A DNA stretch of 64,000 nucleotides from Zanthoxylum bungeanum (taxonomy: Eukaryota > Streptophyta > Magnoliopsida > Sapindales > Rutaceae): the NCBI GenBank assembly GCA_019454045.1, contig SKCR01032770.1, positions 186,001 through 250,000 of the forward strand, written 5' to 3'. The position numbers and the translations under genes are program-made. Shown piece after piece: positions 21,733 through 33,255 of this stretch (position 1 is its first letter; each line of letters starts with the position of its first letter). The notes under the pieces were generated by a model. The model had not been told where the DNA came from and made no database searches. It saw only the letters and a list, made by a program, of their open reading frames with translations.

Positions 21733-23318
21733 TCTGAAATCAATGTAGGTGTATTTGGTCTTAACATGAGACTTGCACCGCTAATACTTGCGACAATCAA
21801 TATGCCGTGGTTTTGGTCGTCCAGAGCTTTAACCGGTTTCTGTGTACGCCTCTTCTGGGTATATTGAGAATCGTAGTGTGTTGGGTGTGATGTCAAGATG
21901 GAAGTATCACTCCAGTCATATGGAGATGATGATCGCGCAGGGATACAGAACTGGTTCTCTAAAGGGTTGCAACCATCGGGATAATATGACTTGGTCATGA
22001 TTATCCGATAATAAAGAGACTAGTTACTCGTTATCCGATATATGTTTCGTACGGGGCAGACACTGAACCAGATCCAGGCCTTGCATGTGATCATCCGATA
22101 CTGGATCGAAATACGCAATACTACGTATACTACGCCTGATACAAATCACTATATTCCTGTAAGGATATTTCTGGAGAATTGGGTAGGCATGGCGCTTTGC
22201 TAGAAGCCAACTTTGTCTTGTAAATCGGTATAAACGTAGTACTAGGTACGTACGTGTTTGGATAGTCCGACGACCGGATTTACTGCCAACATATCCGGGG
22301 ATCTCATGGGTCGCTTCCCGAAGATTCACCGATGACGTATGACTCGTACTTCATTAATCTGGGATTAATTAGATGAGAGAGAAAATTAATCTGAGATTAA
22401 TTGCGGAGATATTTTATCTTGGATAAAATATCATTTAAAAAGAAATAACGATTAATTTGGAATTAATCGATAAATTAATATATTCGATATATTAAACGAA
22501 ATTGGATTTCGACGCAGAATTAAAATTAGATTTTAGTTCGGGCGAACGAGTTAATTTATAATTAATTCGTTAGCGACATGAATAATGATTTTGCTAGGCA
22601 TAAATAATTAATTACGTCGCAACGAAAAATTTGTTAATTTGGAATTAACGAACCCGAACCTGAGATTATTTGCGAGCGCATTCGCATTTCAAATTCGAGT
22701 GCGGCACGCAAGTCAAATCAAGCGTCAAATCATTAGTTACTTCAAGCGTCAAATCACTTGTCACTTTGAGTGATGTGACTTGACAACTTGATTGACTTGA
22801 TGTAAGTTGATGTTTGAGTGTGTTACACTCAAGTTTGATTGAATGAAATGACATATACCATTTTATTTGATTTTTTGGTATATCATTCATTAACTTGTTT
22901 TTGGAAAAACAATCACAACTCTCTCTCACTCAAAATCTTCATCTCTCTCACACCCATTGAAGGGCTATTTTTCTTCTGGTTTGTCGAGAGCCAATGAGAA
23001 AAAAGGGAAGCAAAGTGTGATGTTTTGTGGCAAGAACATCAAGAGCTAGCACTCAAAGATACATGCGAATGTGATAGGGAAGTCCACCCATGAGCATGGA
23101 ATCACATCATGAAGCTTGGAGTATCAATGGAGGACTAAGATGGCCGAATCATGGAGGACATAAAGTGGACTGCCGTGAGCTACAGTGGGTAGAAAATCAA
23201 TTTTTTTGTGTCTCGCGTCGCTCAACCGATCGATGTAAGTATTCCACAACTTCCTCGTATATATTCACATGTGTTTCATTGCTTGTTATTCGATCCTCGG
23301 GACCGTAGAACTCCAACA
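21733..23318 (+). repeat. 5' LTR of family-1 copy 2, left-truncated
   Basis: Homology with 29447-31033 begins at about 21733 (TCTGAAATCA) and runs to CTCCAACA at 23318. It carries the hairpin series at 22345-22650, including duplicated ATTAATC arms (TGG and TGA centres), 11-bp GATATTTTATC arms with a TTG centre (22407-22431), CGATTAATT arms and CGAAAT arms around TGG. Confidence 0.9.
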
Positions 23319-23319
23319 A

Positions 23320-23333
23320 TGGTATCAGAGCGG
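23320..23333 (+). other. Primer-binding site for initiator tRNA-Met
   Basis: TGGTATCAGAGCGG immediately follows the LTR end at 23318 after a one-base gap. TGGTATCAGAGC is the classical plant copia site complementary to the 3' end of tRNA-iMet. Confidence 0.95.
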
Positions 23334-25849
23334 AGTAAAAGCATGAAATATGATTTAGGGTTAAAATTTGGGTAAAATGATTTTGAGCATGATTTTATGA
23401 AATTGGATGAATGAATATGCTTAAATGTGTTTTAATTGAAGATTGATTAGATCAATTTCAAGAAATTTTGTTTGGAACAATTTTCCTCAATATTATTGTG
23501 TTGGCCGAATGTCAACTAGTCCTAATGTCTTGGAATTTTTGATTTTTGATCATTGGATGTGTTGGAAATCAATTGGGAATGATGATTTAATGTTGAATTG
23601 GATTGAATTCGAATCGGACATAAAATCCCCTATATAGCCGAGACATATAAAGCATGTTTGGGTTTGATTTTGTTAAATTGTGTTGGACATGATTTAATGA
23701 TGATAAGCATGATCAATTAGGCTAATTTGGTGTTTTGGAAATATTGATTTGGGTAATTAGTTATGCCATACACTTTATGCAATTAAATTATGAAATTGGA
23801 TTTTTGTAATTTAATTATGTTGGGCCTATTTTGTAAAATTGGGCTTGAATGTTGCTATTGGGCTTATTGGGCTTGTTTGTACCAAGTTCGGTTTAGGCTA
23901 AATTGGTTGGATCCAATTGGGCCCAAAACCACTTCCGTTAAGTCCAAATGCGACTAATGGACCTTTAAAGTTTAATTGGGCCTAATGGGCCTAAATTGAT
24001 TTCTAGGCTTATGAGGTTATTCCCGGATTGGGCTTTGGTTATTGGGTTTGACCCGAGTTAACCAAAAGTCCACGCCTTAAGAAATTAATTGAAAGCCCAC
24101 TGGACTTTAATTAAATTAAAGTTGGACGTTAATCGGGCTTTGAGACCCGTAGCGATTAAATTTGGAATTTAAGTCGTAAAGGTTTATTAATAAAGTGTAG
24201 TATTTAATTTTGAATTAAATAAGCGAATTAGTATTAAATAAAAATTGAATTGGATTTAATTATGTAGTTTAATTTAATTCGAGAATTCGTACTTTGAGTA
24301 CTTATTCGCAAAACGAGTTTGACTCGCACAAAATCAAATCGTTGTTTGAACATTGGATGGTCATTAATTATCATATTAATTAATTTGATTAGATTGATTG
24401 ATAACATGCTTGTGTGAATACATGGTTGCGATGCATGAATAATGTATATCAGATGAATATTAGATGGGTGGGGCAATTTTAGAAATTATTGTAATAAATT
24501 TGGAATTTATTAATTGGACCTGCGTGTCCAGCCTTATTACCTCCTTATTCTTTATATTCTCTTCTCACCTATTCCCCTCAATGTAAATGAGGTTTCTTTA
24601 GAAGTGTAGTGTAACGGGTAGAAGTAATACATGTGCTAGCGGGAGAGAGAAATGGAGAGATTTGATCTAGGATCAATGTGTAATGTATCCATCCGCATAT
24701 CATTATTATCTTATTATACGCGCTTTATTATGTGTTAGAATGCATGTTTAAGGGTGCATGATAATGAGACCTTAACAAAGATAATAAATTGGTTGCCAAT
24801 TTGCACGCGAAAAACCCTCACAAATATTAAGCGTTTTTCCTTCCATTGAGTGATTCTCACTCAAGATCCAAGACTGGCATTGGCTTGTTGGCCAAAGTCA
24901 AGGCCTTTGTCCGTCGAGGATGTGTTTGAATCACGAGAGCTTTGTTCTATATTGGTGTCTTGTCCAAGTTGTGGTTTGTTGGCCAAAGTCAAGACCACTT
25001 CTTGTCCATCGACATTGATTACGAAGCTTTCCATGGTCAATGGGTCACGCTTGACTGGGATCACTAAGTTTGTTGTGCTAAAGCCAAGGCTTAGTTGATT
25101 CAGAGGAAAAAGATTAGGTAATATATTGGATATATTGGCATATATAAGATATATGTTTCGGACTTGGATGTCCCCCTACCGGATCTAGGAATTGGATGGG
25201 ATCCAATCGTTCTTAGAGATCTACCTAGTTAATTATCATACAATTTGTTGGCCAAAGTCAAGATTGTGTGATATTTAACGGGATCCTAACCCACTAGGAA
25301 ACACGGTTTCCCGAGTACTCGACAGAGGGTTAGAGGCTCGCCGAAAAGTAGTGGGAGACAAGTATTAAATTTGCAATACTCGTTTAGTTACTTGCCATAC
25401 GCGCTCAAATAAATATCTTTCGTCAAATAAATTAAATGTTAGTTGGACTAATATTTAAATCGTTGTTTTAATAAAACAGTTGGACTGTATTCAAACTAAT
25501 TCAATATATAGTTGATTTTATAATTGGATTATAGTAATCAATATAATTGAATTTAACCAATTAAAGTATAGTTGATTAATATAGTTGGATTATAATAATC
25601 ATTATATTTAATAGTACCTAAATCGTTGATTAAATAGTTGGACTATTAGAATCAAGATGAAATTGAAAGATTGACATTTAAAACATAATCATTTGGAAAA
25701 TATATTTAAATGGTTTAATTTTCAAATTGGGAATAATTTCAGGATGGTACTGGAAATTAATAAGTTACTTTATTTAATAAAATAACATATTAGGCTTAAG
25801 CCCGGAGTTGAGCAAATAGTAGGCATGATCTTTGGAAGATTCATGTGAT
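23334..25849 (+). other. Leader / gag-decay region of family-1 copy 2
   Basis: About 2.5 kb with no recognisable protein. It contains four copies of a TTGGCCAAAGTCAAG-like phrase (near 24888, 24978, 25075 and 25248) and many TGG-centred or TTG-centred hairpins: 24201-24221 (arms TATTTAATT, TTG), 24492-24512 (arms TAATAAATT, TGG), 25439-25451 (TTAGT), 25476-25488 (ACAGT), 25519-25533 (TATAAT) and 25633-25647 (AATAGT). Part of it must once have encoded gag, but I cannot place that. Confidence 0.6.
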
Positions 25850-28800
25850 GATAACTTGAGTGCTTAATCCATTAAGCTTGTCGTAGTAGACTCCTTAATT
25901 CCTTTATCAGAACTAAGGGTTAGATCCTTAAAGTATGATATTGAAATTGAAGGATCTTCATAAATCTATACTTAGATTTTAGAAGTACAAAATTGTAATA
26001 AATAACTCTTGGAGAGATAATGGCTATTCTCAAGGAGACAAAGCCCAACTTTGTAATTAGGCAAGTAGCGCAAGGCGCACCTTACTTCGATATTTTAGAA
26101 ACCCAAGGCTTGGCCAAAGGCTCCTGGAATGTTGAAAATGGCAAAAAGCAAAATCATTATAATCTTCTAGGAAGATAAATGACAAATCCCAAAATGTCTG
26201 CCTAAATTGTGGCAAACGGGATCGCGGAAGCGTGATTGCCGTTTGGACAAAGCAGACATGAAGGAATAGAATATGGGGTAAGGCTCTGACTTCAAATATG
26301 TTTGTCAAAATTATGTTCACTACTAGTATTAAAATTGGATTTTAAATACTTAGTGTGGTACATAAATTATGTACTGGTGCAACATCTGCTATGAGCAGGA
26401 TACTGAATTCAGTTGAGATTAATCTGCGAATTAGAAACGGGACGAAAGTCACTGTTCTAACCGTAGAAATCTAAGTTTAAGAAATACCTTCGGGTGTGTA
26501 CTTAAATTAGGAAACTGTTATAATGTAACTAGTTTGACTAGAAACATTATCTTTATATCGAGTATAACTCGTTGCGAGTGTACCTTTATATTCTAGAACA
26601 CTAAAGTGTTTTATTGTAAAAAGATGATATTGAGATAAAACACATTAGATGTGAATAAAAGAATTTATATTTTGAATATAAATAAATCTCGAACATATAA
26701 CATGACAAACAAATAGCTAAAACAGATTTGATCAAATGAAACTTATAAGTGGCATTGTTGTCTAGGACACAATGAAACAAGACTCGTATATCCACACTTT
26801 TGAAGAGTGGGTACTCAGACTGTTTTGATTCCAATCAAATAAAGTCTACGAATCTAGTTTATTAGGCAAAGTGCCTTAAACACTATTTACTTGGTAAAAG
26901 TGTAAATGCCACCGATCTGTTAGCCCTAGTTCATAGTGAAATAAGTGGGCCCATGTCTAGCTAGGCTAGAGGTGGATATGAATATTTCGTGACCTTTACG
27001 GGTGTGGCATCGCGTTATGGTTAAGTGTTTCTTTTAAAACACGAATCGGAAACTTTTAAAGTTTCGACACGAAATAGACAAACAGATCGGCTAAAGTATT
27101 AAACTGTCACGGTAAGACCGTAATGGAAAATACTTAAGCAATAGGTTTCTCTTATACTTGAAAGAGTATAGTATTCTTTCAAATGAGGACTCCTCCCGGA
27201 ACACGTCAATTTGACGGTGTGTCCGAACAGGATAAACCGAATTTTGTTGGACATGATAAGGTTAATCATGAGTCGCTCTGAGCTACCATTTCCTTCAACG
27301 GATAAGCATAAACAGTGCAGAACTTATTTGGAATAAGGTTCCATAATAATCTGTTTGACAGACTTCATATTAGATATGAACAGGAAAGAAACCGGGTTTC
27401 ACATTCCTGAAAAATTGGGTATGCTGGGCATATGTTTGGATGATACCAAACTGAAACCCAAATTGGATAAGTGCCAATTGTAGGTCATCTGAGGGATACC
27501 AAAGTATAGTACTTATACAACTCACAAGAGAACAATTAGATTGTTGCTTGCCATGTGGTTTTCCTAAGAGGAATACCGATATGCAGTGGAAAGTGGGAGG
27601 ATAGTAAAACTCGATGAAAAATGGAGTAATACTGTTCAAGGCACCGAGTCCTTAATGGAACATAAATAGTTCATCAAGGATGTAACTATACTAATAATCT
27701 TCGAATACACAAGAACCGCATAGGTCGGAGAGATTCAGAAAACAACCTGGGGTATGCGTTTCTGATCTCACCTCATAAAGATGTCAATCTTATTGAAGAA
27801 TACCAACTGACTACGTATGAGGAAGTGATACAAGGTATCGACTCCCTATTATGGCAAAGTGCCACGAGTCCGAAATGGATTCCATGTATATCAACTTAGT
27901 TTGGACACTAGTTGATGTACCGTAAGGCATTGTGCCTATTGGTGCTATATAAGTCTTCAAGGAAGACATACATGGAAGGCAACATACCAACGTACTAAGC
28001 TAGGCTTGTAGCGGAAAGGTATCGTTATCAATTTTATGTTGATTACAACGAAATCTTTTACCTGTTGCCACGGTAAATCCATTTGGATAATGCTTGCTGA
28101 AGCTGCATGATTCATTTATGAAATATGACAGCTGAACAGGAAAATCGCTTTCCTTAAGAGGAAATCTTTTGGAGGATGTTTACAACATCCTGACGATTTT
28201 TTCGTAGCAAAACTAGCAAACAAGGTTTACAGGTTATTCGATCCATGTTTAGATTGAAGCAAATATTGAGTTCTTGGAACTATCGCTTTGATGTAATCAT
28301 AATAGTTTATGATTTAATTCAAAACGAAAATGATACTTGTGTATATAAGGAGGTTAGTGGGAGCGCACTGATATGTCATTTCTTGGAAATGATATTCCCA
28401 TAAAATAATCAGTGAAAGCTTGACTTTCATGAAAAATTCTCCGATGAATTCTTGGGAGAAACAACCTTTATTCTAGAAATAAAGGAATAAAGATCTACTG
28501 GGATAGATTTAAAGTTGTTAACACTCTCTGAGAACTCGTACATTGAAAAATGTACATGACATGGTGTCTCATACGCTTTGAGCATATGGATTCAAAAACA
28601 GGACAATCCAGGTGATAGTCACTAGATTGATGTTAAGAACATCCGTTAGTATCTTAGAGAACTAAGGATGCTCTCTTAAACTATGGAAAAGGAGAACTTG
28701 AAGTGACTGGGATCACTGCTGCAAGTTTTCTAACCAATAAAAATAACGGTACTATACAGTTTGAATAAACGATACAGTGAGCTGGAAATCTTCCAAGCAA

Positions 28801-29133
28801 GATACTGTTACCGAATAAACAACAAATGCGGGTTATTGCTGCAGCTGAGGCAGCAATAGAAGCCATCTGGGTTATTAATAAATCTAATTAGATTAGATAT
28901 AGTTCTGTTAGTAGCTGAGCTAGGCGTCAGCATAGGCTAGAGAATTAATGGTCTCATCAACGATCCAGATATATACTTCATCTATTCATCTGATTCGTTC
29001 GGATCATACATCGTGGCGATGTGATGATCGAATAAATCGTATCAGATGATAATTAAGTAAATCCGCTGACGAAAGCACTTTCTCATTCGGGTGTCAAACT
29101 CTCTAGTGACTAGCTATAGGCCAAGTGGGAGAT
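25850..29133 (+). pseudogene. Decayed copia pol of family-1 copy 2
   Basis: Aligns with 1-3232. Integrase pieces lie at 26930-27330 (YEYFVT, SRYG, RRNRILLDM-like context), RT at 27820-28400 and RNase H at 28720-29090 (SWKSSKQ, AAAEAAIEAIW), with a polypurine tract at the end. It shares stops with copy 1, for example the TAA in CAGATCGGCTAAAGT (27080 and 1130) and the TAA in GTTACCGAATAAA (28806 and 2882). Confidence 0.9.
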
Positions 29134-31033
29134 TGATAGGAGGTCCTTATGATTTGTTCATGGATTGAGAATGATATGAGACAATATCAGTCCACGAAGG
29201 ATAAATCATTAAATATCCCTAGTCAGAGTATTATCGAGATTGGACATCGATAAATGCTTAAAAGACTAGTATTGTACTTGTGCGCGTTGTGAGGGCATAA
29301 CGTCATAGTTCTCGTATATTTGGGTATAGGATACTCATGCAAGTGTAATAGGAGGTTGTGTTTTACCGATGGTATGGAAAATAGCTTCGCTCTGGATAGA
29401 CCCCCTCGGAATTCCATTGGTAGTATGACTATGTGTCTATGGAAGTCCGAAATCAGGGTAGGTGTATTTGGTCTTAACCTGAGAATTGCACCGCTAATAC
29501 TTGCGACAATCAATATGCTTTGGTTTTGGTCGTCCAAGGCTTTAACCGGTTTCTGTGTACGCCTCTTCTGGGTATATTGAGAATCGTAGTGTGTTGGGTG
29601 TGATGTCAAGACGGAAGTATCACTCTAGTCATATGGAGATGATGATCGCGCAGGGATACATAACTGGTTCTCTAAAAGGTTGCAACCATCGGGATAATAT
29701 GACTTGGTCATAATTATCCGATAATAAAGAGACTAGTTGCTCGTTATCCGATATATGTTTCGTACGGGGCAGACACTGAACCAGCCCCAGGCCTTGCATG
29801 TGATCATCCGATACTGGATCGAAATACGCAATACTACGTATACTATACCTGATACAGATCACTATATTCCTGTAAGGATATTTCTGGAGAATTGGGTAGG
29901 CATGGCGCTTTGCTAGAAGCCAACCTTGTCTTGTAAATCGGTATAAACGTAGTACTAGGTACGTACGTGTTTGGATAGTCCGACGATCGGAATTACTGCC
30001 AACATATCCGGGGATCTCATGGGTCGCTTCCCGAAGATTCACCGATGACGTATGACTCGCACTTCATTAATCTGGGATTAATTAGATGAGAGAGAAAATT
30101 AATCTAGGATTAATTACGGAGATATTTTATCTGGGATAAAATATCATTTAAATACAGAAAACGATTAATTTGGAATTAATCGAAAAATTAATATATTTGA
30201 TATATTAAGCGAAATTAGATTTTGACGCAGAATTAAAATTAAATTTTAATTCGGGCGAATGAGTTAATTTAGAATTAATTCGTTAGTGACATGAATAGTG
30301 ATTTTGCTAGGCATAATTAATTAATTCCGTCGCAACGGAAAATTCGTTAATTTGGAATTAACGAACCCGAGCCCGAGATTATTTGGGATCGTATTCACAT
30401 TTCAAATTCGAATGCGGCACGCAAGTCAAATCAAGCGTAAAATCATTAGTCACTTCAAGGGTCAAATCACTTGTCGCTTTGAGTGATGTGACTTGACAAC
30501 TTGATTGACTTGATGTAAGTTGATGTTTGAGTGTGTTACACTCAAGTGTGATTGAATGAAATGACTTATACCATTTTATTTGATTTTTTGGTATATCATT
30601 CATTAACTTGTTTTTGGAAAAACAATCACAACTCTCTCTCTCTCAAAATCTTCATCTCTCTCACGCCCATGGAAGGGCCATTTTCTTCTGGTTTACCTAG
30701 AGCTAAGGAGGAAAAATGAAAGCAAAGTGTGATGTTTTTGTGGCAAAAACATCAAGAGCTGGCACTCAAAGAGACATGCGAATCTAATAGGGAAGTCCAC
30801 CCATGAGCATGGAATCACATCACGAATCTTGGAGCATCAATGGAGGACCAAGATGGCCGAATCCATGGAGGACAGAAAGTGGACTGCCGTGAGCTGTAGT
30901 GGGCAGAAAATCAATTTTGGTTGTCTCTCGCGTCGCTCAACCGATCGATGTAAGTATTCCGCAACTTCCTCGTATGTATTCACATATGTTTCATTGCTTG
31001 TTATTCGATCCCCGGGACCGTAGAACTCCAACA
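29134..31033 (+). repeat. 3' LTR of family-1 copy 2, missing its first ~125 bp
   Basis: Follows the polypurine tract but begins GATAGGAGGTCC, which corresponds to about 3357 in the complete LTR, so the 5' end including TGTTGG is deleted. It ends CTCCAACA at 31033. The hairpin series is present at 30063-30370 with centres TGG, TAG, TGG, TGG, TTG, TAG, TAA and TAG. Minus-strand frames at 29223-30042 are not conserved as protein with the other copies. Confidence 0.9.
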
Positions 31034-31034
31034 T

Positions 31035-32790
31035 TCATAGCCACTCCTTCCAGCCTATCTAGAAGTTCAGACTTTTGGCCTTCCAAAGCATCAACACTTT
31101 CTTTATAGGCTTCCAGCTCAGTCGACATTATCTTCAAGGTAGCCCTCACAGCTTCGATCTCATTTTCGGCGTCCTTCGTATTTTTCTTTGAATCTTCCAG
31201 AGTAGCTTTAGCCGCGGCACTCCTTTCGCAAGGCTATGTTTGATTTCTCCATGTCCCTCGACTTCCTCCGGCTATTCTCCACGTATTTTTATTGGAAGAT
31301 GGCATACTCTAGAGTGTACAATGACGAGGAAAATGACAATGACTTAATCAAGGAGAATCTTAAATCAAAGAATAATTACCTCGTAATTTCATACGATAGC
31401 TCTTTTTGCGGCTTCCAATGGTCCCAATGTCAACATACGACATTCGTCTTCCTCTAGCAGCAATCCCTCAGCAAACCCAGACAGGCTCGAAGGGTCCGAC
31501 ATAATAGTCGTACTTCTCGAGATCTTGATCATGACATTCTCTGGGTATTTTTAAATGTTCATTAATTACTTTCTCTTCCTTGAAGAATGCCATGATCAAG
31601 TCGACTATTTACGAGCAGCTTCAACTGGGAGGATAGGTGGAGAATCCTTCTTTGGCAGCTGGGGGTCAAGTACTGCTTCAATTTCCTTCCCCTTGGAATT
31701 TTTCTTCTTCTTCAATTCGAGCATTTCTTCGACTGAAGGGAGTCTGAACTGGCTCATCCTTTCCACTGCGCATAAATTTTCCTCGGGGATTAGAGTCCAC
31801 AAAAAGAAAATATATTCGTATAGGAGCCGACACGCCCAGGTAATGAGAATGACTGTCAATATATTTTTTATCAGAGGCAAGAGGGTACCTTCCGGGTAGA
31901 AAACCTCCTTCCACAATGGAGTCAACCTCAATCTTTTCTCTACCACAACCACCCGTCACGTTGAAGCTACGATTATGGTTCGAACATACAAAAGGGACAA
32001 AATGAGGATGTTATAGTTTCATCGAGTCTACACATAAGAGAAGAGTATAGGACCAACACTCACTCGTAATTTCCCAACACTCGGGTATTCTACCAGGCCC
32101 AGTCAACCCGAACACACATTCTTCTTTTACAAAAAAATAAGTCTTTTGCCAGGCCCCTTCTATCATTAGTAGTCAGCCCAAAAATCAGATGTTCCCTCTT
32201 TTATCGAAGAAACAGATGAAATCTCCCTTTCTCCACTACATGTTCCTTCATTTAATATGTATAGAGTAGGTCTTTCATCTCGAACCTCACTCCCAACTCG
32301 TAGGTTAAGACTTCAACCGACATTAAAACCCTCCAAGTGTTTAGCATCAATTGAGATGAGGCTATCTCATAGTGATCTAGTACCTCTCGAATTATGTTGG
32401 AAATTGGGAATTTAAACCCATCAGCGAAGGGACGTTCATAGAACCCAATCCACTCAGGGATCCTATAGTCGACTTGTTCCCTCAAGGAGGGTAAACTCGC
32501 TTGAACCGACTCAGGGAACTGGTATTTTAATTTTATCTCCTTCATGGCTCTTTCGGTTAAACTACTTTGAGGTGTTTTGGGTTAATAGATTTGTCGGTTC
32601 ACTAGTGCTGGGTTCACCCGATTCGGCTGGAACTGTTCGGAGTGGAGGAATATCTTTGGGAATACCTAGCGGAGCTTCCATTGACTCGACAATCAACACA
32701 TCTTCATCACCCTCACTTAGCATTCCCTTACCATGCATACTTAAAGGGGAGACGACCCGCAAAGGCGAGCCTACATACATCTCCAATAAT
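31035..32790 (-). pseudogene. Transposase_28 (gypsy-type) antisense gene, decayed
   Basis: Reading on the minus strand: an acidic N-terminal segment (32786-32562, rich in Pro/Ser/Glu), then after a stop the domain core at 32545-32252 with IPEWIGFYERPFADGFKFPI, REVLDHYEIASSQLMLNTWR and LMSVEVLTYELG, matching the Pfam 'putative gypsy type transposon' domain PF04195 (FPL..F...VL.YY.IAPSQL.PN.WR). The domain tail (GRFHLF, LIFGLTTNDR) lies near 32160-32250 in shifted frames. At 31605-31800 is ERMSQFRLPSVEEMLELKKK, and 31035-31230 encodes a lysine/glutamate-rich coiled coil. Several stops and frameshifts make it a pseudogene, though introns could explain some breaks. The biochemical role of this domain is unknown. 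Confidence 0.75.
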
Positions 32791-33107
32791 GAATCAATGG
32801 AGCTCGAGAAACTTTCAGATGATATTTCAATTCACTCTACAAACAACGAATGAACCTAAAACCAATATAACGAAAGATCAACCTAAGTCTCACACAAACA
32901 AAATCCTAGAAATTCCCCAAATCAATTTCAGATCAAAGTCCTAAAACTAGCCAAGAACAAGTTGAATATACCTTATGAACTACTTGAAGAATTGAAGAAC
33001 ATGAAGAAGGGAAGGAAAAGTACCTTGAATTCAAAGAGAGCCCTCCAAACTTACGACTAGAGAGAAGATTTTTTGCAAATGAAGTGAGTGAACCCCCCTA
33101 ACGCTCT

Positions 33108-33114
33108 TTATACT
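33108..33114 (-). promoter_or_regulatory. TATA box of the antisense Transposase_28 gene
   Basis: Minus-strand GTATAAA in the context AGAGTATAAAGAGCG, about 320 bp upstream of the first coding-like segment. The intervening sequence is purine/pyrimidine-biased leader-like DNA without long frames. Confidence 0.4.
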
Positions 33115-33255
33115 CTTCAAGCCTCATTTTCCCGCCAAAAAAATACCTCAATATGAGCGCCACACTTAATATGGTTAATGAAATCGAGGAAGCACAAGAA
33201 TCAATCGAAGACAAGAAAATGTTATGTCACTTGAGTACATCCTCCAAATTACCCC

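Larger units (their letters stand above)
21733..31033 (+). mobile_element. Decayed Ty1/copia element (family 1, copy 2)
   Basis: Components in order: left-truncated 5' LTR (21733-23318), primer-binding site, long leader, decayed gag-pol, polypurine tract (near 29122-29133) and 3' LTR (29134-31033). It belongs to the same family as 1-5336. The 5' LTR lacks its first ~1.1 kb, so no target duplication can be tested. No frame encodes a whole domain. Confidence 0.9.
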
